Source: CAVORB01 sp963736235
Lineage (GTDB): Bacteria > Pseudomonadota > Gammaproteobacteria > Chromatiales > Chromatiaceae
DNA: 64,000 nucleotides
Direction: 5' to 3'
Assembly (NCBI GenBank): GCA_963736235.1
Contig: CAVTOR010000005.1
Location: 310,001-374,000, forward strand
The translations under genes and the position numbers were made by a program. Each line of letters begins with the position of its first letter. Positions within the stretch are counted from its first letter, which is position 1. Below, piece after piece: positions 51,462 through 61,400 of the stretch. The notes under the pieces were generated by a model. It was not told where the DNA came from. It was given only the letters and a program-made list of their open reading frames with translations, and did no database searches.

Positions 51462-54400
51462 ATGACTGACCATTGGATCGTTGGGCATCCGGCCCGTACG
51501 TCCTTGACAGCCGCCGTCGGGCTCGCACTCGCGCTTGGCTTGCCCGGGCGCGGTGTCGGCCGCCGACAGCACCAATACCCGAAGAACACCTTCAACATCA
51601 TGATGAACTACGAGCTCGGCATGCACTGCACCGGGTTCGAGTTCGCCTACTGTTGTGTCCTCCCGCCCTACAACTCGATCCTGGCGCAGGTGGTCAAGAC
51701 CCAGCAGAGCAGCAAGGGGCAGGGCGCCTTCGCCAAGCTGCTGGAGGGCGATCCCGTCGAGGGGCTGGACGCCCTCGGCCGCCAGACGGTGCTGCGCGAC
51801 GCGGACCTCGACCGCAGCGGCGAATTCCAGAAGTACGTGCTGGAGTACTGGCACGACGCCCAGCCGCGCGAGCCGGGTCCCCGCGTGATCACCCAGGAAT
51901 CCACGCTGATCAGCGCGACGGAGGGCAACTCGCTGCTGATGTGGAACACCCTGGCCGACTCCGCCGCCGTCAACGCGGACGGGTCGCTCAAGCTCTCCGG
52001 CCAGGACGGCAATCCCGAGTGGAACGGCGTGACCGGCGCCATGCTCGGCGACGGCGACTTCAACGATCCCACCGACAACTACTGGAACGCGGTGTGGAAC
52101 CACCTCTACATCTACGACGGGCTCGAGGGCCACAACCCGGGTAATTCGACTGCCGAGGATGACAAGATCCGCCTGGGCGTGGCGGGTCACGTGGAGTATC
52201 CGGCCGATTGCGGCGCCGGCTTGCATCCAATGGGGCCGGTGAGCCACCCGGACGGTCTGCCCACGAATCCCGCTGTGCCCAACGACTGCGGCGGCGCCTC
52301 CAACGGCAATGTCCTGACCTTCTCCGGCGAGGAGGGCACGGTGGTCTACACCCAGATGAAGGTTCTGGAGAACCTGCCCATCACCCTGACCTCGCCGCGG
52401 ATCTGGGAGGCCCTTGGTCTGCCGCTGACCCCGTTCGAGGACTCCATCAACTTCTTCGCCGACCCCGGCGCCATGTTCGAGGAGTCCGTGCGGCCGTTCG
52501 TCGCCATGCGGGCCAGAATGCGCCACTACGACCCCAGCGCTCCCGGCGGCATGGGCGACCCGGTGCTGCAGAACGGGCATCCGGTGGAGGGCTTCGGCAC
52601 CGCGCCCATCGATATCCCCAACTGCGAGCGCTGCCACTCGAACGAGGCGGGAACCAATTCACCGCATACCGAGAGCCCCGAAGTGTGGGCCAAGGTCAAG
52701 CAGGAGTACGACTTCTGGATGGCCTATTACGGGATCGATCCCACGACCGGTTCGGACTGGTATCCGCGGCTGAAGAGCGCGGCCATCAGCATCCTCGGCC
52801 TGCACGACCAGAACCATGGAACCGAGTTCTTGGCGAACTACCCGGCCTGCACCACGCCCGATGAGTGCGACGCGCTGGCGGCGGAGCTGTCGGACGAGAA
52901 CGGTCGCCCGATATTCGCCCAGAGCACGCGCATCGGCAACACCACGGTGCTCTGTCAGCGCTGCCACGCGGACAACGTCATCGCCCAGGTGAAGTCGTCC
53001 AGCAAGGACGGCAAGGTGATCAAGCCCATGTCCGAGGCCATCCACCAGGCCCACCGCGGCGAGGCCGAGGGCGGACCCATCGCCTTCAGCGACAGTCTGG
53101 GACGCTTCGGCGGCTGCCAGGGCTGCCACCCGGCGCACCGCTCCAACGGCGACATGGCCGGCTACCCCATCACCGAGTCCGGCGACAACTTCTACGGCGA
53201 CACCGACAACCGCCTGGGCCAGGGCGGCTGCTTCGTGGGCCGCGACGTGCACTCCAATCCCTTCAAGGACATCGACGGCGCCGAGACCCCGGAGCACCTG
53301 AACGCCATCGGCGAATGGCTGGTCGAGAACGTCTCCCGCAACCAAGCGGGGCTGCCCGGCGGCGATCGGGACAACCGCGGCATCTGGTGCACCAACTGCC
53401 ACAACCAGCTGAGCCAGGAGATCTGGAAGCAGGAGAACATGGAGGACCTGGTCCACGACATTCCCGGCCCCGGCGCCGAGAACATCCGCGCCCTGCCGTC
53501 CCTGGATCTCATCGCCGAAGCCGTGGGCGTCGACGAGCAGCAGGCCATCGAATGGCTCGACCCGCGGGCGCCCGGCGACCTATGCGGACGGGCACACCCG
53601 CTCGGCGGAGCACACCATGGCCATCTGGCGTGAGGACCCCGGCCTGTGCGCCTACCTCGGCGGCAGCACCGACCCGGCGCTGGACGCCAACGTCGCCACC
53701 ATCGAGGTGGCCGGCAGCGCGGGCAACTGCACCACCGGGGCCGCGGCACCTGGCCCGGACTGCGACGGCAAGGCGGCCCGGACTTCCAGATCTGCGGCAC
53801 CTTCGACGGCGACGGGGACTTCAGCGTCAACATCCTCGACTTCTGCACCACGCCGGACTGCGTCGCGGACGCCCAGGCCGGGCTGTCTTCGTCAAACGCC
53901 GCGCCGGTGCCCTTCTCCGCGGCCACCGACGGACGCGACCACTGGCTGGCGGCGGGCGAGCCCCACTGCGCGGACTGCCACGAGGCGCCGTACGTGGAGC
54001 AGAGCGGCAACATCAACGACTTCGCGCCGTTCAACTACCCGCGCAAGGCCGGTCTGATGCGCTACTCCCGCGGTCACCGCGACATCACCTGCCAGGGCTG
54101 CCACGAGTCCATCCACGGGCTCTATCCGGTGGCGCCTAGTCTGGAAGAGGGTCCCGGAACCGGCGGCGTCGACACCACCAGCTACGCCCAGGCGGCAAGC
54201 ATGAACAGCGACGGCTCACACGGCCCGCTGAAGTGCGGCGCCTGCCACCAGGTGAACAGCAACCAGGTGCACAGCCGGATGGACGACCTGGAGTACGACG
54301 GCCAGCGCGTGCGCAGCAACTTCGACGCCGCGGTCGGTTGGGCCCATACCTTCACGGATGAGCACAGCCCGGTGGACGACATGTGCCAGAACTGCCATGG

Positions 54401-54725
54401 CGACGAGGCAGACGGGGTCCGGGTCCAGGACGACGAGTGGCAGCAGCACGCGATGAAGGGCCGCGCCTCGCGCAAGATGATGGACCAGGTGGAGATGGAG
54501 CTTCTCGGGCGCATCGCCGGCACCAACCCCGACGGCAGCCTGAATGTCCGTGAAGCCCGCGATCAGCTCTGCGAGTCCTGCCACGGGGACGAGTGGCGCG
54601 AGGTGAGCTGCAGCGGCGGCGACGGCCGCGAGTGGAAGGAGCACCTTTCCGAGGGTCGCGTGTCGCCGGTGGTCTGGGAGCAGGTCACCAAGCTCCGCAC
54701 CAACGGCAGCACCTGCGGCTGGTAA
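51462..54725 (+). CDS. Multiheme cytochrome C, four single-base frame disturbances
   Basis: The restored product is about 1087 residues. The signal region is read out of frame between about 51554 and 51585; the alternative frame gives GAVSAADSTN, a proper cleavage site. Next comes the LGMHC module also in cytochrome B (FNIMMNYELGMHCTGFEFAY, LPPYNSILAQVV). Heme sites in the first frame are CERCH, CQRCH, CQGCH and CTNCH. Near 53575 the frame moves (TYADGHTRSAEHTMAIWRED), and near 53778 it returns (GPDFQICGTFDGDGDF), giving CADCH, CQGCH, CGACH, CQNCH and CESCH: nine in total. A terminator follows at 54780. It is an exported electron carrier; the acceptor is unknown. Confidence 0.85.
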
Positions 54726-54734
54726 GGATCGGGA

Positions 54735-54762
54735 AACCTGCCCGCCGCCCGACGGGCAGGTT
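54735..54762 (+). terminator. Hairpin after cytochrome C
   Basis: AACCTGCCCG pairs with CGGGCAGGTT around an 8-base loop 10 bases after the stop. It is the first of two stems; the second has the T-run. Confidence 0.5.
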
Positions 54763-54779
54763 GGGCTCCCGTACTTGGA

Positions 54780-54806
54780 GGAGGGAAGCAATTTCCCTCC
54801 TTTTTT
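54780..54806 (+). terminator. Rho-independent terminator of cytochrome C
   Basis: GGAGGGAA pairs with TTCCCTCC and is followed by TTTTTT. It is a strong intrinsic terminator between cytochrome C and the prolyl isomerase. Confidence 0.88.
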
Positions 54807-54898
54807 CTTCTCCAGGGACGCCTGCTGAAAATTGCTGTCCTCGCGGCCAATGCGGCCGGGAGAAGCGCCGGGATACCGGCTCTGCTGACGGAGATGCT

Positions 54899-56339
54899 AT
54901 GAAACGCCTTCTTATTTTCGCTTTCTCTTCCTTGTTGCTGACGCCGGCATGGGCCGAGTCCCCCCAGGTCCCCGAGGGGGCGCCGGCGGACGCGGTCGCC
55001 AGGGTCGGCGATCAGACCATCACCTATTCCCAGCTCAACACCCAGCTCAACAGCTCGGCGGTGGTCGGGGTGTCCGTGCCGGTGCTCGGCTCGCCGGAGC
55101 GCGGCACCGTGATGCTGACCCTGCTGGACAAGGTCATCAGCGCGAACCTGCTGTATCTCGACGCGATCAGGCAGGGCGTCGACCAGGACCCCGCGTATCG
55201 CGAGGAGATCGAGACCTTCTCCGACGCGGTCCTCGGTGAGCTGTATCGGCGCAAGCACCTGGTTGGCGAGATCGCGGTCACGGCCGATGAGGTGGATGCC
55301 TTTATCCAGGAGAACTACACCGCCGACACGGAGGTGACCGACCGGCTGCGCGAGGGCGTGGAGGCGACCATACGCAGCAACCGGGTTGCCGAGCGCGCCG
55401 CCGCCGACCGCGCACGCCTGCGCGAGGGTGTGGAGGTCTCGATCCACGCCGGGAACCTGGAGCCCGCGGACGATGGCGATCGTGGCGATGACGTCTTGGT
55501 CGCCGAGATCGGCGGCGAGGGGATCACCTGGGGTGAAACCAAGCGTCGCCTGTCGACGCTGAACAACGCCGTCGACGTGCGAAAACGCGTCGCGTCGCTC
55601 GACAGCCTCATCGACCAGCGCCTGATGGCGCGCAAGGGCCGCGAGGCAGGGCTCGATCAGGAAGCGGCTTACCAGAGCCGAATGGCCGAGTTCCGCAAGA
55701 CCCGGCTGTTGAACCTGCACCGGGAGAACCTGTCCCGAGGCATGGAGCCCAGCGGACGAGGAGCTCCGCGCCTACTACGAGGACAACCGCGATCAGATCC
55801 TGATCAAGGAGCGGCGCAAGATCCAGATGGTCGTGCTGCCGAGCAAGGAACAGGCGGATGAGATCAAGGCCAGGATCGAGGCCGGGGAGATCACCATCTA
55901 CCAGGCCGCCCTGGAGCACTCGATCGACCCCAACGCCAAGCGCACCCTGGGCGACTTCGGCTGGGTAGCCAAGGGGACCGGGTTCTCGGGGCTGGACGAG
56001 GTCACCTTCGCCCTCGAACCGGACACGCTCGGTGGGCCGGTCGAGTCGCCGGCGGGTTGGCACCTGGTCAAGGTAACGGACATCCGCGACGCCCATTTCA
56101 CCGCGTTCGAGGACGAGGACACCCGCACCGTGACCCGCCGGCGCCTGCTCAAGGAGAAAATGGAGCAGTACGTGGTCGACCTGCGCAAGCAGGACTTTCC
56201 GGTCACGGTCTACGAGGACAACATGAACCGCCTGTTCACGGAGGAGGCGCAGTGGATCGCGGCCAAGACCAAGGACATGGAGGCGCATCCGGAGCGCGCG
56301 AAGCAGATACTCGATGAGATGCGCGAGGTCGTGGAGTAA
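54899..56339 (+). CDS. Exported parvulin-type (PpiC) peptidyl-prolyl isomerase, one frameshift
   Basis: The signal peptide is LLIFAFSSLLLTPAWAE. The N-terminal SurA-like region is helical (ARVGDQTITYSQLNTQLNSS, LLDKVISANLLYLDAIRQGV). Near 55750 one extra A breaks the frame. Removing it gives EPADEELRAYYEDNRDQILI followed by the parvulin core KIQMVVLPSKEQADEIKARI, LGDFGWVAKGTGFSGLDEVT and GGPVESPAGWHLVKVTDI. The restored protein is 479 residues. PPIases of this sort often occur near genes for large multiheme cytochromes and may help fold them in the periplasm. Confidence 0.82.
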
Positions 56340-56400
56340 CGGCGCGGCCGGGGCGGGTGCCGTGTCCCGTCCCGGTCGACGCCATCCGGGAAGGCTGCCG

Positions 56401-56799
56401 ATGCGAAGCTTCGGACGCGTGCTGCTGGTCGCGTTGCTGTCGGCAGCCTCACTCGCGCAGGCGGCGGGACTGCGCTCGCCTGGCGTCGATCCGCAGGCGC
56501 TGAACGATCGACTGGGTGCCGCCGATCCCCCGCTGGTGATCGACGTCAGAACCCCCGACGAGTTCTCTTCGGGGCACGTACCCGGCGCGGTCAACATGCC
56601 GGTGCCGACCGTCACCAGGCACCTTGACGAGATCCGGCAGTCCCCGGACCTGGTGCTCTACTGCAACGATACGCAGTTCACCAAGATGGCGGAGCAGCTG
56701 CTGCTGAAGTCGAAGGTGAAGGGATTCTCGCACCTGGAGGGCGGGCTCACCGCCTGGCGGGAGCAGGGCCTGCCGGTGGAGACCGAGCTCCCGGAGTGA
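56401..56799 (+). CDS. Exported rhodanese-domain protein
   Basis: The 132-residue precursor has a signal peptide (LLVALLSAASLAQAAG). The rhodanese domain is complete: PLVIDVRTPDEFSSGHVPGA, then active-site Cys in LVLYCNDTQFTKMAEQLL, and FSHLEGGLTAWREQGLPVE. The Cys loop CNDTQF is unusual, so sulfur-transfer activity is uncertain. It follows the isomerase by 61 bases and is probably cotranscribed. Possible roles are periplasmic sulfur or redox handling. Confidence 0.88.
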   Translation: MRSFGRVLLVALLSAASLAQAAGLRSPGVDPQALNDRLGAADPPLVIDVRTPDEFSSGHVPGAVNMPVPTVTRHLDEIRQSPDLVLYCNDTQFTKMAEQLLLKSKVKGFSHLEGGLTAWREQGLPVETELPE

Positions 56800-56829
56800 G
56801 CCGACGACCGGGCGCGGTCTGCGCCGCGC

Positions 56830-57291
56830 CTATTTCTTCTCTTCCGCCGCCTGCAGCTCCTGCTGCAGCTCGCCGATGTTTTCCTGAATCCGCCGCGCCG
56901 CGAGCCGGTTGCGTTCCTCGACCAGCTCCGGAACCCGGGTCAGGACCTTCTGTCCCACCGGCGTGACGTAGAAGGCGTTGATCTGCTTCAGCTCATCTTC
57001 CGTGAAGGCCGCGAGGTACATGTCGACCAGCTCGGGCCGCAGGGCCTCCCAGCCGATCATGCGCTCGAGGAACCCCCGTACGATGGGCCGATGCGGGTCG
57101 AGTTGGGGGCTCTGTCGCATCTGTAGTGCGAGCAGGTTGTCCACGCTCTCATTGACCTTTCTTTCCATCTGGGTCAGCCGGAACAGGGTCTCGACCTCCT
57201 GCAGATGGCTGGCCTCGTCGGCGCGGGCGTCCGTTGCGGCAAGGAGGGGGAGGGCGACGAGCGCGACCCGGAGCATGCGGCGCTGATTCAT
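56830..57291 (-). CDS. DUF2059-family exported protein
   Basis: The precursor is about 153 residues from ATG 57291, with a signal (LRVALVALPLLAATDARADE). The mature helical region matches DUF2059: LTQMERKVNESVDNLLALQM, then PELVDMYLAAFTEDELKQIN, and AFYVTPVGQKVLTRVPELVE, the family's most conserved motif. Function is unknown. Its start overlaps the stop of the thioredoxin-like gene by ATGA, so the two are translationally coupled. Confidence 0.88.
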   Translation of the reverse strand: MNQRRMLRVALVALPLLAATDARADEASHLQEVETLFRLTQMERKVNESVDNLLALQMRQSPQLDPHRPIVRGFLERMIGWEALRPELVDMYLAAFTEDELKQINAFYVTPVGQKVLTRVPELVEERNRLAARRIQENIGELQQELQAAEEKK

Positions 57292-57884
57292 GGTTGGCAT
57301 CCCTTGGGGTTTGGCGGGGCTTCAGCATAGCACTCCGCATCGGCCGAGGTCGTCGCGGCTGGCAACGGCGCTTCGGCGATCAGGGCCTCGATCGCCGTCA
57401 CCGCCTCGTCGCCCTCCCAGTCGAGAGGTCCGACCGCCTCGAGGCGAATGCGCCCCGTCTTGTCGATCAGGTAAGAGGTGGGAAACACCGACGCGCCCCA
57501 TCGGTCGTAGGCCTCGCTGCGCGTGTCCAGCAGTACCGTCTGTTCGAAGGCGGTCATCGTGAGGGCCCGCCGCGCGCGATGCTTGTTCTCCCCGACGTTG
57601 ACCGCCAGCAGGGCGAAGTCGTCCTTCCCGATGCGTTCTGCCAGACGCTGCAGCCCGGGCAGCTCGATGACGCAGGGAGGGCACCAGCTTGCCCAGAAGT
57701 TCACCAGCACGACGCGGCCGCGGTAATCGGTCAGCGTGTGGGTCTGGTCGCGCATGTCGGGGAGAGACAGCGAGGGAGCGTCGACCGGCTGCGCCAGCAT
57801 CCGCAGCTCACCCGCGTAGAGGGCGCTGACGGTGAGCGACAGCGGAACGGCGAAGGCTATTGCGCCTAAAAGCGAGGACCGCAT
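57288..57884 (-). CDS. TlpA/ResA-like periplasmic thioredoxin
   Basis: The 198-residue precursor has a signal peptide (LLGAIAFAVPLSLTVSALYA). The thioredoxin domain has YRGRVVLVNFWASWCPPCVI with the redox site WCPPC, and VFPTSYLIDKTGRI with the cis-Pro. This is the plan of TlpA/ResA/CcmG proteins, which reduce apocytochrome c cysteines for heme attachment. Nearness to the cytochrome genes makes that role plausible. Two extra Cys occur near the C-terminus (ADAECYAEAPPNPKGCQP). Confidence 0.9.
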   Translation of the reverse strand: MRSSLLGAIAFAVPLSLTVSALYAGELRMLAQPVDAPSLSLPDMRDQTHTLTDYRGRVVLVNFWASWCPPCVIELPGLQRLAERIGKDDFALLAVNVGENKHRARRALTMTAFEQTVLLDTRSEAYDRWGASVFPTSYLIDKTGRIRLEAVGPLDWEGDEAVTAIEALIAEAPLPAATTSADAECYAEAPPNPKGCQP

Positions 57885-58471
57885 GATCCGGTTACCTCCG
57901 GCTCAGCTGGCGAGATGCCGAGAAGGCCAGAGTATACACGGCCGCATTCGCTGGATCGGTGGCTTCGCAAGCCGAGCCGTCGCCGGGAAAGTCGGACGCC
58001 GTAAGCACTGCAACCGAAAAATGAGATGGCGCGCACGGTTTGTGGACGCGATATGACTTAAGGTCCGTCCACCCCCAGAGCTTATCCCCGATCAAGAAGG
58101 GACGGCTGGGCGGTGAAATTCAACAGTCAGCGGTGCGCTTGCGAGGGGAGCCGCTGGCTCGGCACGGGATCGGTTCTACCCCATTCAACGTATTGCGGTC
58201 GGCGCGGAAACCCGAGTGATTTCGGCACGCGTGACCCGTCGCCCAGCAGTTCATAGGTGACAGGCTCTGTGAGATCGCCGATGCCTCGCACCCGGATCTC
58301 GTGCGTATCCGCGGGAGCAGACGGCCGCCGATCTTTCAAGGTTACAGGAGTAGTAGACCCCGACAGGGGTGCGGGACGAGCGGACGGATTCGCGCCGTAG
58401 GGAAATAAGAAGCAGACCCTGGCCTCTGCGGTTCGGGTCGAGATTTCATCTCAATAGCGAGGGCTGGATCG
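57885..58471. other. Intergenic region between the TlpA-like gene and cytochrome D
   Basis: It is 587 bases. It holds a possible gene remnant at 58127-58375 and a single CTTAAG half-site near 58051. I find no paired box like those before cytochromes A and B. Confidence 0.5.
58127..58375 (-). pseudogene. Possible tail of a class III nucleotide cyclase
   Basis: A minus-strand frame without a start reads HEIRVRGIGDLTEPVTYELL, then GDGSRVPKSLGFPRRPQYV. The pattern G-x-G-x-L-x-E-P-V-x-x-Y-E-L is typical of the end of class III adenylate/guanylate cyclase catalytic domains. No other part of a cyclase is present, so if real it is debris. Low confidence. Confidence 0.25.
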
Positions 58472-61400
58472 ATGAAGAATCCTCACCCCGGGACCGGGCG
58501 TCATTGGCGCGTTCCCGTTGGGCTCATCATGCTGACGAGCTCCGTCTTACTATGGCCCGGAACGGGCATGGCGAGTCCGAGTTGCGAGATTTATCCCGAG
58601 AACCCGACCGTCGATTCCGGCGGGAGCCTTGTCTTCTACGCCAAGACGGACGACATGCGCCGCTGGGGCAAGAAGTACGACTGGACCTTCGAAGAGGGCA
58701 GCCCTGGCTCCAGCTCCTGGTGGTGGCCCTGGGTGAGTTTCGACAAGGCGGGCGGGCCGTGGAAGGTCGTTTTGAAGGTGTCGGATCGGCGCAACGAGGC
58801 CGAGTGCACGACCATGGTTACCGTTTCCGGGGAAGAGGTTGAGGAGAACGCTAGCCCGAGTGCCAACGCTAACGGTCCCTACAGCGGCACCGCGGGTTCA
58901 GCGGTGAGCTTCAGCAGTGCCGGCTCGAACGATTCGGACGGCAGCATCGTATCGCGTTCCTGGGATTTCGGCGACGGCAGCAAGAGCAGCCAGGCGAATC
59001 CGTCCCATGCTTACGCGGTGGCCGGCAACTACTCCGTGACCCTCACGGTAACGGATGATGACGGCGCCAGCGACTCCGACACGGCCGCTGCGAACATCGT
59101 TGCGGCGCCGGTGCCGAACGTGGCACCGACCGCCAACGCTGGGCGGGACCAGACGGTGACCATCGCCGCCGGCCAGACCAGCATCGCCGTGACCCTGAAC
59201 GGCAGCGGTTCCAGCGACTCCGACGGCAGCATCGCCAGCTACACTTGGACCGGCTCGCCCGATCCGGCGGACGTGGTCAGCCCCACCGTCAACCTTTCGG
59301 CGGGCAGCCACACCTTCAATCTGGTCGTCACCGACGACGACGGCGCAAACCAGCGCGGCGGACTCGGTGACCATCACCGTCAACCCCGCACCGCCCGTGA
59401 ACAAGGCGCCGACGGCCAACGCCGGACCGGACCAAACGGTGACCATCGCCGCCGGCCAGACCAGCATCGCCGTGACCCTGAACGGCAGCGGTTCCAGCGA
59501 CTCCGACGGCAGCATCGCCAGCTACACTTGGACCGGCTCGCCCGAATCCGGCGGACGTGGTCAGCCCCACCGTCAACCTTTCGGCGGGCAGCCACACCTT
59601 CAATCTGGTCGTCACCGACGACGACGGCGCCAACAGCGCGGCGGACTCGGTGACCATCACCGTCAACCCCGCGCCGCCCGTGAACAAGGCGCCGACGGCC
59701 AACGCCGGACCTGACCAAACGGTGACCATCGCCGCCGGTCAGAGCAACATCGCCGTGACCCTGAACGGCAGCGGCTCGTCCGACTCCGACGGCAGCATCG
59801 CCAGCTACACTTGGACCGGCTCGCCGAATCCGGCAGACGTGGTCAGCCCCACCGTCAACCTCACCGCGGGCAGTCACACCTTCACGCTCGTGGTCACCGA
59901 CGACGACGGCGAAACCAGCGCGGCGGATACCGTGACCATCACCGTCAACCCCGCGCCGCCCGTGAACAAGGCGCCGACGGCCAACGCCGGTCCTGACCAG
60001 ACGGTGACCATCGCCTCCGGTCAGAGCAACATCGCCGTGACCCTGAACGGCAGCGGCTCGTCCGACGCCGACGGCAGCATCGCCAGCTACACTTGGACTG
60101 GCTCGCCGAATCCGGCAGACGTGGTCAGCCCCACCGTCAACCTCACCGCGGGCAGTCACATGTTCACGCTCGTGGTCACCGACGACGACGGCGAAACCAG
60201 CGCGGCGGATACCGTGACCATCACCGTCAACCCCGCGCCGCCCGTGAACAAGGCGCCGACGGCCAACGCCGGTCCTGACCAGACGGTGACCATCGCCTCC
60301 GGTCAGAGCAACATCGCCGTGACCCTGAACGGCAGCGGCTCGTCCGACGCCGACGGCAGCATCGCCAGCTACACTTGGACTGGCTCGCCGAATCCGGCAG
60401 ACGTGGTCAGCCCCACCGTCAACCTCACCGCGGGCAGTCACACGTTCACGCTCGTGGTTACCGACGACGACGGCGAAACCAGTGCGGCGGATACCGTGAC
60501 CATCACCGTCAACCCCGCACCGCCCGTGAACCAGGCGCCGACTGCCGACGTCAATGGTCCCTACAGCGGCACGACCGGTGTGGCGGTGAGCTTCAGCAGC
60601 GCCGGCTCAAGTGACTCCGATGGGACCATCGCCACCTACGACTGGAACTTCGGTGACGGCGCGACCGCCGCCGGGACCAGCCCGAGCCACACCTATGCGG
60701 CGGCGGATACCTACACGGTTACCCTCACAGTGACGGACGACGACGGCGAGACGGCCTCCGCATCGACGACGGCCGCGATCACGGATCCGGTGGCCTGCAC
60801 CTCGGACATCCCGGAGCACTGCAGCATCACCGCGTACACCGGGCCCGAGGTGTGCGTCGAGTGTCACCAGGACGAGGCGCGCGACATGCACGGCTCCGTG
60901 CACTACCAGCAGGGCGGGGCCTTCCCGAACGTGACCAACATCCCGACCGACTTCGCGTCGGCGGGTGAGCGTCCGGCCAAGGCCGCGGGTGACCTGATCG
61001 CCACCGGCATCAACACCTATTGCGGCGCCCACGAGAACTCGCCGCGCTTCACCTGCGCCGGCTGCCACGTGGGCAACGGGCGCTTCCCCATGGCCCAGTC
61101 GGAATTCGAGCTGCTGAATCCCGATTCCGCGGAGGCCAAGAAGCAGCTGGCCAACATCGACTGCCTGATGTGCCACCAGGACGCCTACAAGCGCTTCCCC
61201 GACTGGACGTCGAATGGCTATGGCTTCACCGACCTGATCCTCCTGAACATGGCCGACGACGGCAGCGGCGGGCTGATCGAGGCGGACGGCGCAGAGTTGG
61301 TGCGCACCGGTTTCGCCGGCATCCCCGACGTCGATCCGGTCACCCAGGACTTCCAGTTCCTGCCCGCCGGCAGCGACACCCTGCCCGCGGATGTGCCGAT

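Noticed and set aside
58045..58060. CTTAAG box for cytochrome D
   Set aside because: Only one half-site is present and it lies over 400 bases from the start, nearer to the divergent TlpA-like gene.
59123..60534. CRISPR-like periodic repeats
   Set aside because: The 282-bp units are coding, contiguous, without spacers, and encode PKD-like domains.
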